64,000 nt of DNA. Source: Opitutaceae bacterium (GTDB lineage: Bacteria; Verrucomicrobiota; Verrucomicrobiia; Opitutales; Opitutaceae). Location of the stretch: contig JADJTK010000052.1 in NCBI GenBank assembly GCA_016711225.1, forward strand, positions 62,001 to 126,000. Direction: 5' to 3'. The notes under the pieces are model-generated. The model searched no databases and had not been told where the DNA came from. It was given only the letters and a program-made list of their open reading frames with translations. Both the position numbers and the translations under genes were made by a program. This document shows, in pieces, positions 1 through 8,946 of this stretch (position 1 is the first letter of the stretch; each line of letters opens with the position of its first letter).

Positions 1-1208
1 AGATCCGCCAGCAGCTCCTCCGCCCGCGCGAGCGCTTTGGGATCCGGCGGCTCGATCCAAGGAAAACCAGCCACATCGTCGATGTCGGCGGCCTTCAACG
101 TCAGCACCACCTCGGCCAAATCGAGGCGTTTCACCTCCGGCAGTTCCTGCAGTGAGCGCTGGGTATGCTCCCGCTCCGTCCAGAGCCGCAGGCACACGCC
201 CGGCGCCGTGCGACCGGCGCGGCCCGCCCGCTGGTCAGCCGAGGCCGCGCTGATCCTTTCGACCAACAGCGTATTGATGCCGCGGTGCGGGTCGAAACGC
301 GCCGTGCGCGCCAGCCCGCTGTCCACCACTGCCGTCACCCCGTCGATGGTCAGCGAGGTCTCGGCCACATTGGTCGCCACGATGATCTTGCGCTGTTCGT
401 AGCGATCCACCGCGCGGTCCTGCTCGTCGGGCCCCATCTCGCCGTGAAGGGCAAACACCAGGCAGTCGCGCAGCTCACGCTGATACTGGATGGCACTGAC
501 GGTGCGACTGATCTCGTAGGCCCCGGGCATGAACACCAGCACGTCGCCGGTGGGCTGCCGGGCCACCACCCGGGCGCAGGCCCGCGCCGCCACGTCCCAG
601 ATATCTTCACGCTCGGGATCGATGGCGTGTTTCTCGTACTCGGTCGTCACCGGGAACATTCGCCCCTGGCTGGCCACCACCGTGCACGGTGCGAGGTAGG
701 CCTTGAGCAGCCCGGCGTCGAGGGTGGCCGACATGACGATGATGATCAGGTCCGGCCGGGTAGTACCCTGGATCTGGAGCGCACGGGCCAGACCGATGTC
801 GCCGTCGAGATGGCGCTCATGGAACTCGTCAAAGACCAGCGCGCTCACGCCCCGCAGGTGGGCGTCGAAGGTCATCTGGCGCAGCAGGATTCCCTCGGTA
901 ACAAAACGGATGCGCGTCTTCCCCGATACACGGGAGTCCAGCCGTACCTGGTAGCCCACCTCGTCGCCCAGGCGCACGCCCTGTTCCTGCGCCACCCGCT
1001 TGGCCAGCAGGCGCGCGGCGATCCGCCGCGGTTGGAGCACGACACACTGCCCGCGCTCGAGCAGCCCGGCGCGCAGCAACATCTGGGGCACCTGGGTGGA
1101 CTTACCCGAGCCCGTCGGGGCCTGCACCACCACGCGCCCGGTCGTACGCACGCCGTCGAGCAGCGCGCTTTGGATTTCGTAGATGGGCAGTTCGCGAGGA
1201 TCGGGCAT
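1..1208 (-). CDS. hrpB: ATP-dependent RNA helicase HrpB, 3' end cut by window edge
   Basis: DEAH-box helicase of the HrpA/HrpB group; about 402 N-terminal residues are visible and the rest lies beyond base 1. Translating from the ATG at 1208 gives MPDPRELPIYEIQ, then Walker A (APTGSGKST, residues 30-38), the DEAH-type box DEFHERH (127-133), motif III (MSATLD) and motif VI (QRAGRAGR). DEFHER rather than DEAH is typical of HrpB, a roughly 820-residue protein of unsettled cellular role. The Walker A lies only about 30 residues from the start, also as in HrpB, whereas HrpA has a longer N-terminus. No partner gene is visible. The assignment to HrpB over other DEAH helicases is inferred from these motifs. 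Confidence 0.9.
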   Translation of the reverse strand, partial: MPDPRELPIYEIQSALLDGVRTTGRVVVQAPTGSGKSTQVPQMLLRAGLLERGQCVVLQPRRIAARLLAKRVAQEQGVRLGDEVGYQVRLDSRVSGKTRIRFVTEGILLRQMTFDAHLRGVSALVFDEFHERHLDGDIGLARALQIQGTTRPDLIIIVMSATLDAGLLKAYLAPCTVVASQGRMFPVTTEYEKHAIDPEREDIWDVAARACARVVARQPTGDVLVFMPGAYEISRTVSAIQYQRELRDCLVFALHGEMGPDEQDRAVDRYEQRKIIVATNVAETSLTIDGVTAVVDSGLARTARFDPHRGINTLLVERISAASADQRAGRAGRTAPGVCLRLWTEREHTQRSLQELPEVKRLDLAEVVLTLKAADIDDVAGFPWIEPPDPKALARAEELLAD

Positions 1209-1620
1209 CGGGAGGGAAGCCCATCACAGAGCCCGTCGCCCGCCCCGCGCGCAAGACCGGAGGGAGGGTCGCCACGCAGCGAGTGGCGAGCATCCCCCTC
1301 CCCATATAGTCGTCCTCTTACTCCTGCTCCCTCCCGAGGATTCTGCCGCACGCCAGAATGCTCTTACTCGTTCTGCTACTCGTTCTCGTTCTCCTGCGCT
1401 CCCCCCCAGGCTGCGTTTCCACATTCTGCGTTGATCCCGTCTCCTCTCTCTACCGAGCACCGCGAGAGATCCACCGGTTACGGTCCACCGGCGCGCGGCA
1501 CCGCATTATTCCGCTCGGAATGATGCCGCCCTCGGGCGTCCAGCATCGGCGGCCACCCGCATGGCAGTCTTCATGACGCTCTTCCCCCTCTGCAACCTTA
1601 GCTCCATCCCCGCCTCCCCT
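1209..1620. other. Intergenic gap with purine-rich low-complexity tract
   Basis: No gene is convincing here. Between about 1314 and 1396 the minus strand reads as degenerate AACGAG/GAACGA units, interrupted at 1339-1358 by a small hairpin (ATTCTG...CAGAAT arms). The gap separates hrpB from the divergently oriented GH74-type gene and must hold both promoters, but no clear -35/-10 pair was recognised. Confidence 0.5.
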
Positions 1621-3891
1621 ATGCGTTCCCCTCGGAGATCCCTCCTGTCGCTCGCCCGACTCACCGCCGCAATCGCCGGCAGCCTGCTCGCCTCCCTCGG
1701 TTCGGCCCAGGCCCCCCAACCCGCCGCCACACCCTACACCTGGAAGAACGTGCAGATCGTCGGCGGCGGCTTCGTCGACGGTATCGTGCTCCACCCCACG
1801 GCCCCAGGCGTGCGCTACGCCCGCACCGACATGGGCAGCGCCTACCGCTGGGACGCGCCCGCCAAACGCTGGGCCCCCCTGCTGGATTGGATGCCCTACG
1901 AGGACCACAATCTCATGGGGGTGGAGAGCATCGCCCTCGACGCCGCCGATCCGGCGCGCGTCTACCTCGCCTGCGGCACCTACACCAACCCCGGCACGCC
2001 CAACGGTGCGATCCTGCGCAGCCACGACTACGGCCGCACCTGGCAGCGCACCGACGTGCCCTTCAAGTTCGGCGGCAACGAGGACGGCCGCGGCAACGGC
2101 GAGCGCCTGGCCGTGGACCCCAACGATGGCCGCATCCTCTTCCTGGGAACGCGTCGCGACGGTCTCTGGACAAGCCGCGACGGCGCCGCCACCTGGGCCC
2201 GCGTATCTGCTTTCCCCGATGTCACCGAGAAGCTCGCCGATCCCCAGAAATGGTGGGAGGGCGGCGCCGGCATCGTCTTCGTCGTCCTCGAGCCCGCCAG
2301 CGGAGCGAAGGGCAAGGCCAGTGCCACGCTCTACGCCGGCGTCTCCCTGATGGGCCGCGCCAACCTCTTCTGCAGCACCGACGCCGGCACCACCTGGCAG
2401 CCCGTCGCCGGCCAACCCACGCAGTACCGCCCCACCCACGGCGTACTGGCCGCCGACGGCACCCTCTACCTTACCTACGCCACCAGCCCCGGTCCTTCCT
2501 GGTCGAAGGACGGCGCGGTGTGGAAGTTGAATACCAAGACCGGGGACTGGACCGACATCACCCCCTTCAAGCCCGCCACCGCCCCCAAACCATTCGGCTA
2601 TGCGGCGGTCTCGGTCGATGCCCACAACCCCCGGGCTCTGATCGTCAGCACCTACGGTCACATCGTGACCAAAGCCCTCGAGGACGAGATCTTCCGCAGC
2701 ACCGACGCCGGCGCCACCTGGAAGCCGGTCTTCGCCGGCGGAGGCCAATTCGACGCCTCCCTCTCCCCCTACGTGCTCGCCACCCCGCTGCACTGGATGT
2801 TCGACATCGAGATCGACCCGACCAACCCCGACCACGCCCTGTGCACCACCGGCTACGGCGGCTGGGAGACCTTCAACCTCACCGCCGTCGACTCCGGTCG
2901 CCCCTCCACCTGGAGCATCATGGCCCGGGGTATCGAGGAAACAGTGGCGATGGAACTCGTCAGTCCCGTGCAAGGGGCGCCCCTGGTCTCCGCCGTGCTC
3001 GACTACGGCAGCTTTGTCCATTGGGACCTTGACCAGTCCCCGCCCGAAGGCGAATCCCAGCCCTCCTACCTCGAAAGCTGCTGCGGCATCGCCAGCGCCG
3101 ACGGCAAGCCCGAGGTGCTGGTGCGCGTGGGCAAGATCTCGGCCCACCACAGCGGCGCGAATATCGGCTACAGCCTCGACAGCGGCCGCACCTGGAAGGA
3201 GCCCTCCTCCCCCCCCGGGGCGGGCTGGGGCAACATCGCCCTCTCCTCCGACGCCGCCACTTGGCTTTGGGCCCCGGGCCGTCAGGTCGCCAGTTTCACC
3301 CGCGACCTGGGCCAGACCTGGACGCCAACCCAGGGCCTGCCCGCCAACACCCGCGTCATCGCCGATCGCGTCGACGCCGCCCGCTTCTACGCAATGGACC
3401 TGTTTGCGGGAAAACTCTTCGTGAGCGGGGACGGTGCGGCGACCTTCCACGAGCAGCCCCTCGCCCTGCCCGGCGGTCTGCCCAAACGCGAGGGGCACCG
3501 GGGCGACAACCGCGGGGGACAGGACCGTCTCTACGCCACGCCCGGGTTCGCCGGTCACCTTTGGATCGCGGCCTACGACGGGCTCTACCAATCCTCCGAT
3601 ACAGGAACGAACTTCGCGCGCCTGCCCGGGGTCGCCGAGATCCACGGCTTCGGTTTCGGAAAGGCCGCCCCCGGCCAGGAGTATCCGGCAATCTACCTGG
3701 TGGGCGTCGTCGACGGCCTGCGCGGCTTCTTCCGCTCGGACGACCGCGCCGCGACTTGGGTTCAAATCAACGACGACCAGCACCAGCTCGGTCTGGTGCT
3801 GCACATCAGCGGCGACCCCAAGCAGTACGGACGCGTCTACATCGGCACCCACGGCCGCGGCATCCTCTACGGCGATCCCGTCGCGCGCTAG
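1621..3891 (+). CDS. Secreted GH74-type glycoside hydrolase (xyloglucanase-like, sialidase/VPS10 propeller fold)
   Basis: A 756-residue exported protein. The ATG at 1621 is preferred over the in-frame ATG at 1561 because it directly begins a good Sec signal (MRSPRRSLLSLARL..., hydrophobic core, LGSAQA cleavage region near residue 30). The mature part shows many beta-propeller repeats of the type 'S.D.G.TW' (for example SHDYGRTWQ, STDAGTTWQ, SLDSGRTWK), as in GH74 endo-xyloglucanases and VPS10/sialidase-like propellers. Residues 68-73 read ARTDMG, the region where GH74 enzymes carry their first catalytic Asp (Asp70 here). Likely acts in the periplasm or outside the cell on plant beta-glucan. 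Substrate is inferred from the family only; no transporter or TonB receptor is adjacent. Confidence 0.78.
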   Translation: MRSPRRSLLSLARLTAAIAGSLLASLGSAQAPQPAATPYTWKNVQIVGGGFVDGIVLHPTAPGVRYARTDMGSAYRWDAPAKRWAPLLDWMPYEDHNLMGVESIALDAADPARVYLACGTYTNPGTPNGAILRSHDYGRTWQRTDVPFKFGGNEDGRGNGERLAVDPNDGRILFLGTRRDGLWTSRDGAATWARVSAFPDVTEKLADPQKWWEGGAGIVFVVLEPASGAKGKASATLYAGVSLMGRANLFCSTDAGTTWQPVAGQPTQYRPTHGVLAADGTLYLTYATSPGPSWSKDGAVWKLNTKTGDWTDITPFKPATAPKPFGYAAVSVDAHNPRALIVSTYGHIVTKALEDEIFRSTDAGATWKPVFAGGGQFDASLSPYVLATPLHWMFDIEIDPTNPDHALCTTGYGGWETFNLTAVDSGRPSTWSIMARGIEETVAMELVSPVQGAPLVSAVLDYGSFVHWDLDQSPPEGESQPSYLESCCGIASADGKPEVLVRVGKISAHHSGANIGYSLDSGRTWKEPSSPPGAGWGNIALSSDAATWLWAPGRQVASFTRDLGQTWTPTQGLPANTRVIADRVDAARFYAMDLFAGKLFVSGDGAATFHEQPLALPGGLPKREGHRGDNRGGQDRLYATPGFAGHLWIAAYDGLYQSSDTGTNFARLPGVAEIHGFGFGKAAPGQEYPAIYLVGVVDGLRGFFRSDDRAATWVQINDDQHQLGLVLHISGDPKQYGRVYIGTHGRGILYGDPVAR

Positions 3892-3912
3892 GCAGACGCC
3901 GCCCACCGCTCC

Positions 3913-3936
3913 CTCGCCGAGGTCCCCCTCGGCGAG
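3913..3936 (+). terminator. Perfect 10-bp hairpin after the GH74-type gene
   Basis: CTCGCCGAGG and CCTCGGCGAG flank a TCCC loop 22 bases after the stop codon. There is no U-tract, so intrinsic termination is uncertain; it could also be a plain mRNA 3' end-stabilising stem. Confidence 0.4.
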
Positions 3937-4064
3937 CGGTTCGGGCCCCGATAGTTGATGCCCGCGCTCGGAGCTCATTCCGGAACACCCAGGGCCGCTC
4001 CGCCCACTCGTCACTGGACAAGCTCGCCGCCCACTGTTCACTGTCCACCGCCCACCGCCACCCG

Positions 4065-4334
4065 ATGTCCCTCGTCTTCTTCCACGGCCCGTTCGAGGCC
4101 GGCAGCTTCGACGGCCCGGCGTATCCTCAGCAACCGGGCATCTACCCCTACACGCCAATCGAAGGCGTGGGGCACGAGGAAATGCAGGCGGCCCGCCGCC
4201 TCGGGGTCGAGCCGCGCTGCCACTTCGACATCGCTGGGCAGCGCACCACCTTCACCGTGCACAACTGCCCGCGTTACGGCCGTATCGAGGTGACCGAATT
4301 CGAGCGTACGGCGGCGCCGGCAACGCGGGACTAG
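4065..4334 (+). CDS. Small conserved-looking protein of unknown function, 89 aa
   Basis: The open frame continues far upstream without stops, but the upstream part is the antisense-like reading of the preceding gene; the ATG at 4065 starts the part with ordinary composition (MSLVFFHGPFEAGSFDG). The protein is rich in Gly, Pro and aromatic residues, has two His (FHGP, CHFDI) and two Cys, and ends in a short disordered tail. There is no signal peptide and no membrane segment. I do not recognise a family with certainty; the even composition and good codon bias suggest a genuine cytoplasmic protein. It stands alone between a secreted enzyme and a convergent PEP-CTERM gene. Confidence 0.55.
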   Translation: MSLVFFHGPFEAGSFDGPAYPQQPGIYPYTPIEGVGHEEMQAARRLGVEPRCHFDIAGQRTTFTVHNCPRYGRIEVTEFERTAAPATRD

Positions 4335-4475
4335 GCGGTTTTCAAAACCTTTCGCCCGGGCGGCCCTGGTCGGGCCGCGGCCACGGCTTGGCAGAGCCTC
4401 GCTTTCCTGTGCCAAGAGGGGCGCCACCCATGGGGTAATCCTGCGAGCCGTTGCACTCCAGCCACGCGCTTCGGC

Positions 4476-4508
4476 AAAAAAGAAGCCCCGGGCGAAAACG
4501 CCCGGGGC
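4476..4508 (-). terminator. Intrinsic terminator of the PEP-CTERM gene
   Basis: On the minus strand a perfect 10-bp stem (GCCCCGGGCG/CGCCCGGGGC, 4485-4508, four-base loop) is followed by TTCTTTTTT (4484-4476). It begins 29 bases after the stop codon at 4537. A textbook rho-independent terminator. Confidence 0.88.
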
Positions 4509-4536
4509 CCCGATCGGCACGGCAATCACGAACCCC

Positions 4537-5307
4537 TTAGGCTGGGTTTCTCGTGGACCGCCGGCGCCAGAGCACCAAACCGCACAACACAGCAGCCCCA
4601 ATCGCTCCGTATGTCGACGGTTCAGGTACCGGGCCGCCGCCGATCTCGAACTTTAGTTTGTCCGCGATCGCCGTGCCAAAAGTGTCGAAGCCTGTCGCGG
4701 TGAGGAGGAATCCTCCCGTGCCGCCGACCACATTATTGCTGTAGAAGGTGGAAAGCCCGGATTGTCCAAGGATGATGATGCCGTTGATCGTATCGACCCC
4801 GGCCGCCAACGCGGCGTTGCGCGCCGTGAGGGTGTCGCCACCGGAGTTCGTGGCGCCATCGCCAGAGACATCGATCACCTGCCGAGGTGCATCAAAGGAG
4901 TTCGCCGCGAAACCGGGTGTGGCAAACGCCAACGCATCCCCGACCGCCGTGTTGCCCTGATAGGGGCGAAGCGTCGAGCCGATGCTGCTAGCGAAGGCCC
5001 CGATCGAGGCCGCCGAGTCAAGCAAGCTCCAGCCGACTACCTCCGACTGCTGACCGGCCCCCGACCAGTAGATCACGTTGGCGGCGATGCGCCCCTGGTG
5101 ACCGTTGGCGGTGGACAGGATGGTGCTCTGCACCGCCGCGTTATTGAAGGCATCGACGTAGCCCTGGCGCTGCAGGTTGAACTCCGTGGCGCTCACGGAG
5201 CCGGACACATCGATGAGGAGGGACAGCTCGAGGTCGACGAGCTGGGCCCGGAGGCAGAGGGGCGAAACAGACAGGGCCGCCCCGAGGAGCAGGAGTGAGG
5301 TACGCAT
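4537..5307 (-). CDS. VWA-domain (DUF1194-like) protein with PEP-CTERM anchor
   Basis: A 256-residue exported protein. The ATG at 5307 opens a Sec signal (MRTSLLLLGAALSVSPLCLRA); the longer upstream frame is proline/glycine-rich noise. The mature part begins with VDLELSLLIDVSGSVS, whose DVSGSVS is the MIDAS metal site (DxSxS) of von Willebrand A domains, followed by EFNLQRQGYVDAFNN as in DUF1194 proteins. The C-terminus has the PEP-CTERM signal: VPEPSTYG, a hydrophobic helix, then WRRRS. Such tails direct proteins to the exosortase/archaeosortase sorting route, generally in exopolysaccharide producers; no exosortase is in the window. A TATAAG -10-like hexamer lies at 5365-5370 on this strand. 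Ligand unknown. Confidence 0.88.
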   Translation of the reverse strand: MRTSLLLLGAALSVSPLCLRAQLVDLELSLLIDVSGSVSATEFNLQRQGYVDAFNNAAVQSTILSTANGHQGRIAANVIYWSGAGQQSEVVGWSLLDSAASIGAFASSIGSTLRPYQGNTAVGDALAFATPGFAANSFDAPRQVIDVSGDGATNSGGDTLTARNAALAAGVDTINGIIILGQSGLSTFYSNNVVGGTGGFLLTATGFDTFGTAIADKLKFEIGGGPVPEPSTYGAIGAAVLCGLVLWRRRSTRNPA

Positions 5308-5631
5308 GATTGGCTTTGGCTGGGTTTGGAGCGCTTCGAGCGAAGCGACGCCCCGTCGAGCGTGCTTATAAGTACCATAAGTTGCGTTGCCCCCCAATCG
5401 GGCAAAGCCTGAGCCGCCCCTGCGTGTCGCCCGGATAAGGGCACCGACCCTCGAGAACCCAGCTGGTGGCGCCCATCCCGGAATCCCGCCACCACCCTCC
5501 GACCCGCCCGGTCCGCCCTGCATCAGGGAAGTACACACACTGCGACCACGCGACGAGTCCCCGTTCACCACCCAGCGCCTTGGGAGCAAGCCCGACTTTA
5601 CCGGTTCACGAGTGGTCCAGACGTGCACCGA
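5308..5631. other. Intergenic gap between PEP-CTERM gene and toxin-antitoxin pair
   Basis: No gene is supported. The part next to 5307 is the leader of the PEP-CTERM gene, with an AT-rich patch at 5365-5383 in otherwise G+C-rich DNA. Nothing repeated was seen. Confidence 0.4.
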
Positions 5632-5868
5632 ATGAAGACATTAACGACCGCCAAGGCCAAAGCCCGACTCGGCGCACCGAGCGATAGCGTGCTGCGGACC
5701 GGCAAGCCGGTGCACTTCACCCGCGGGGGTCGGATCCTGGAAATCCGCGAAAAGCCAATGATCGAGCCGTTCGATTTCCCGACTGTCGGAGACATGCCGG
5801 TGGGCAACGTCGCGGCCGAGTTGGATCGGTTGGCCTATGTCGCGCGCCCGGAGAATGCGAACCTATGA
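5632..5868 (+). CDS. Putative antitoxin of a MazF-like module, 78 aa
   Basis: Small protein starting MKTLTTAKAKARLG; the ATG at 5632 is preferred over 5623 because it begins the typical antitoxin N-terminus. The first ~45 residues resemble Phd/YefM-type DNA-binding antitoxins (short basic beta-strand, 'RTGKPVHFTRGGRILEIRE' style hairpin), and the acidic remainder would wrap the toxin. Its stop overlaps the start of the next gene as ATGA (5865-5868), the usual translational coupling of toxin-antitoxin pairs. Family assignment is by layout and gross composition only; no antitoxin family was matched residue by residue. Confidence 0.6.
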   Translation: MKTLTTAKAKARLGAPSDSVLRTGKPVHFTRGGRILEIREKPMIEPFDFPTVGDMPVGNVAAELDRLAYVARPENANL

Positions 5869-6205
5869 CCGTCCATCAGTGGGACATCGTGAGAGTCCGC
5901 ATTCGGCCGGACGGCAAGGACGAGCATCCCGCAGTCGTGCTCTCGCGCAAGGAATGGTGTCAGGATGACGGGCGCCGGGTGCTCAACGTGATGTATTGCA
6001 CCAGCGCCCGACCCGGCTTGAGCGCCGGCCTGTGCGATGTTGTCCTAAATGGCGCGGACGGTCTGGAACGAAGAACCCTGGTGAGGTGCGAGCATGTCCA
6101 CACCGCACCCCGTGCTGAGATTACGGCGACAATCGGACGTGTCGGCGTCGAACGACGCCCCAGATCGGTCGGACCATCGTGCAGGCCTTCCGGCTTCCCC
6201 TCTGA
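5865..6205 (+). pseudogene. MazF/PemK-like toxin gene with a frameshift near its end
   Basis: The reading frame opens MTVHQWDIVRVRI and continues as a PemK/MazF-type fold (basic strand, HPAVVLSRKE, LVRCEHVHTAPRA, IGRVGVERR), the ribosome-independent endoribonuclease family. After GVERR (about 6159) the frame wanders to a stop at 6374, deep inside the convergent priA. Shifting by one base near 6156-6161 (a CCCC run) gives QIGRTIVQAFRLPL and a stop at 6205, which is how MazF-like proteins end and gives the usual ~113-residue length. Either the gene is freshly inactivated or one base is wrong in the sequence. Overlaps the antitoxin by four bases. Confidence 0.65.
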
Positions 6206-6247
6206 ACGCCCGCCGCGATACGGGTCCCAGGCACGAAGCCCTGACCC

Positions 6248-8482
6248 TCAGCTCAGGCTCATCGGATCCACATCAAACGTCTGGCTCACGCCGTCGGGCC
6301 AGGGGAACTCGCGCTGGAGCTTCACCAACTCGCCGACGACCTGCGTGACCTGCGTGGTGAAATACCAGATCTGAAAACGGTATTCGTTCTTCACCCGCTC
6401 AATGGGCGACGGCGACGGCCCGCGCAGCTCCGCGCGGGCCCCCAGCGCCGCCTCGGCCAGCTTGGCCCACTGCCCGGCCACCCAGAGCACCTTCTCGGCG
6501 TTCTCCCCGCGGAAGACATGGTGCACCAGGTGCCGAAACGGCGGATACCGGAATTGCTCGCGCGTCTTGAGCTCACCCTCGATGAAGCCGTCGAAGTCGC
6601 ACTTCTTGGCGAACTGGATCGCATCGGCCTGCGGGGTGAAAGTCTGCACCACCACCTCGCCGGCGCGATCGCCGCGGCCCGCCCGCCCGGCCACCTGCAC
6701 GAGCAGCTGGAACGTGCGCTCGTTGGCGCGGAAATCCGGCACGTGCATCGAGATGTCGGCGTCGACCAGCGCGACCAGCGTCACATTCGGGAAGTCCAGC
6801 CCCTTGGCGATCATCTGCGTGCCTACCAGGATATCGATCTTGCCGGTGCGAAACTCGCCCAGGATCTCCCGGAAACGGTTCTTCTTGCCCATCGTGTCGG
6901 TGTCGATGCGCACCACCTTCGCCCGCGGGAGGATGCGGGCCACGTGCTCCTCGATCTTCTGCGTACCCGAACCGCGCATGCGCACCTTGGGCGAGCGGCA
7001 CTGCGGGCACACCAGCGGGGCCGGCTTCACCTCGCCGCAAAGGTGGCACTTCAGCGTCTCGTCGGCGCGGTGGTAGGTGAGCCCGACACTGCACATCGTG
7101 CACATCGCCACATAACCGCACTCCTGGCACAGGAGGCTGCTGGAGTAGCCGCGCCGATTGATGAAGAGGATCGACTGCTCCTTCTTGCCGAAACGGTCGT
7201 GCAGCTTGTCCACCAACACCCGCGAGAGCACCGCCGGCGCGCGCTTGGACATATACTCGTGGCGCATATCCACGATGTACATCTGCGGCATCTTGCGGTC
7301 GTCGATGCGGATCGGGAGGCGGTCCAGCTTGTAGCGGCCGCGGCGCACGTTGTTGACCGACTCCACCGAGGGCGTGGCCGAGCCGAGCACGCACACCGCC
7401 CCGGCCAGCTTCGCGCGGTACACGGCCACATCGCGCCCGTGGTAGCGCGGAGTCTCGTCCTGCTTGTAGGCGGGCTCGTGCTCCTCGTCGACAATCACCA
7501 GGCGCAGGTTGCGCACCGGGGCGAACACCGCCGAGCGCGCGCCCACCACCACCCGCGCCTCGCCCGAGGCGAGCGCCAGCCAGCCGTCGAGCCGCTCGCC
7601 CTCGCTGAGCGAACTGTGCCAGACGACCACCCGCTGCCCGAGCTGCTGCTCCAGGCGTCCCCGCAACCGTGCGACAGTCTGCGGCGTTAGCGCCACCTCC
7701 GGCACGAGGTAGGCCGCGCCGCCGCCGGCCTTCAGCGTATCGGCCAACGCATGCAGATAGACTTCGGTTTTCCCCGAGCCGGTCACGCCCTGCAACAGGT
7801 GCACGGCGAAGCCGCCCTTCTCGCCGCTCACCCGGATCGACTCGACCGCGGCGAGCTGGTCGGGATTGAGCTGGGGCGGGACCACCGCCACCGGCTCCGC
7901 ACTCCCGAGCTCATCACTGTAGGCCACGCGCTCGATGCGCTGGTCCACCTCGCGCAACACGCCGTTTTGCACCAGCGCCGCTGCGCTGGACGGACCGACG
8001 CCAAGTCGCTCCAGCGCGAGCGACTTGGCGACGGGGTGGAGTTGGAGTTTCAGGAAAGCGTAGAGCTTAGCCTGTTGCGGAGCGCGGCGGTTGAGCGTCT
8101 CGAGTTCGTCGACCGACAGCTCGCGCGCCACGGCCAGACGTTTCTCGATCTTGAGCGCGAGGCCCTTGCGCACCGACACCGGGATCATCGCCTCGATCAC
8201 CATGTCCAGCGGCGCGGCGTAATAGGCGGCGATCCAGCGCGCGAGCGAGAGCAACTCCGGGGTGAGCGCAGGAAACGGGTACACCAGCTGCGCCACATTC
8301 TTGAGTTTCTCCACCGGGCAATCCGGCACCGGGTCGAGCTGCGAGACCACCGCGAGCGTGAAGCGGTTCAGCATCGGCACGCGCACCAACGAGCCGACGT
8401 CGATGCCCGCCACCAACGCATCCGGTGCGCGGTAGTGCAGCACCTTGTCGAACCCGGCGAGTGGATGGACGGCGACGATCAT
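6248..8482 (-). CDS. priA: Primosomal replication protein N', helicase PriA
   Basis: A 744-residue protein close to the usual ~730. PriA reloads the replicative helicase at stalled forks. From the ATG at 8482 (MIVAVHPLAGFDKVLHY) the order is: N-terminal 3'-DNA-binding domain, Walker A (GVTGSGKTE), DEEH box (VDEEHEPAYKQDE), GSATPS, then the paired zinc-binding cysteines (CQECG, CTMCS, CHLCG, CPQC) that are diagnostic for PriA, followed by the second RecA-like domain with VAGRAGRG. The upstream in-frame extension to 8626 is Arg/Gly-rich and not conserved in character, so the internal ATG is chosen. It converges with the toxin gene, 42 bases apart if that gene ends at 6205. Confidence 0.96.
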   Translation of the reverse strand: MIVAVHPLAGFDKVLHYRAPDALVAGIDVGSLVRVPMLNRFTLAVVSQLDPVPDCPVEKLKNVAQLVYPFPALTPELLSLARWIAAYYAAPLDMVIEAMIPVSVRKGLALKIEKRLAVARELSVDELETLNRRAPQQAKLYAFLKLQLHPVAKSLALERLGVGPSSAAALVQNGVLREVDQRIERVAYSDELGSAEPVAVVPPQLNPDQLAAVESIRVSGEKGGFAVHLLQGVTGSGKTEVYLHALADTLKAGGGAAYLVPEVALTPQTVARLRGRLEQQLGQRVVVWHSSLSEGERLDGWLALASGEARVVVGARSAVFAPVRNLRLVIVDEEHEPAYKQDETPRYHGRDVAVYRAKLAGAVCVLGSATPSVESVNNVRRGRYKLDRLPIRIDDRKMPQMYIVDMRHEYMSKRAPAVLSRVLVDKLHDRFGKKEQSILFINRRGYSSSLLCQECGYVAMCTMCSVGLTYHRADETLKCHLCGEVKPAPLVCPQCRSPKVRMRGSGTQKIEEHVARILPRAKVVRIDTDTMGKKNRFREILGEFRTGKIDILVGTQMIAKGLDFPNVTLVALVDADISMHVPDFRANERTFQLLVQVAGRAGRGDRAGEVVVQTFTPQADAIQFAKKCDFDGFIEGELKTREQFRYPPFRHLVHHVFRGENAEKVLWVAGQWAKLAEAALGARAELRGPSPSPIERVKNEYRFQIWYFTTQVTQVVGELVKLQREFPWPDGVSQTFDVDPMSLS

Positions 8483-8640
8483 GCGGGAGCCATCGAATAA
8501 CCCCCATCGGCGCCACCGGTGGCGAGAACGATTTCGGCCCCGCCCGCGAATCACAGTGCAGCCACAGGAGCCACTCCCGGTGCCGTCGCAGCGCGACTCG
8601 CCCCAAGGGGCGGGACCCGCGTCCAACCGGTTTGGGCGTG

Positions 8641-8946
8641 TCAGCTCAGGTAACGGACATCGAAGTCGCTGGAGCCCTCTTTGGCGAGGAGTTCAAACTG
8701 GCCGGCATTCTCAATCGTGAATTTTCGGGCTTGGGCCGCGATCGTAAGCTTCAGCTCCAGATGGGCCGCGGTCTCCGGTTCGCACTCCCGGTTGAAGAAG
8801 ACCTTCAGGTTGTTCTGCTGCCGGTCGTCGAACTGGAGGTGAAAGGCATTGTGCTCAACAAAGACCAAGTCTTCGTAGGCGTAAACGACCTCGAGACCGA
8901 TCTCCTCAACTACTTCTCTCGCGATACCGAGTGGGCGAAATGTCAT
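8641..8946 (-). CDS. Hypothetical protein, 101 aa
   Basis: Starts MTFRPLGIAREVVEEIG at the ATG at 8946; the upstream extension is low-complexity. The protein is acidic, soluble, without signal or membrane segment, and mixes a short helix with several strands (YAYEDLVFVEHNAFHLQFDD, VFFNRECEPETAAHLE). I do not recognise a family. It lies 158 bases upstream of priA on the same strand, possibly co-transcribed with it. Ordinary codon use and residue balance support it being real. Confidence 0.6.
   Translation of the reverse strand: MTFRPLGIAREVVEEIGLEVVYAYEDLVFVEHNAFHLQFDDRQQNNLKVFFNRECEPETAAHLELKLTIAAQARKFTIENAGQFELLAKEGSSDFDVRYLS

Noticed and set aside
1314..1396. Purine-rich tract as a CRISPR or tandem-repeat array
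   Set aside because: Units are short and degenerate, without spacers of constant length; it is low-complexity sequence.
1450..4158. A 902-codon open frame on the minus strand opposite the GH74-type gene
   Set aside because: It is the antisense reading of a G+C-rich gene with strong codon bias: Gly/Ala/Val-rich, no recognisable domain, and the plus-strand gene has a signal peptide and propeller repeats.
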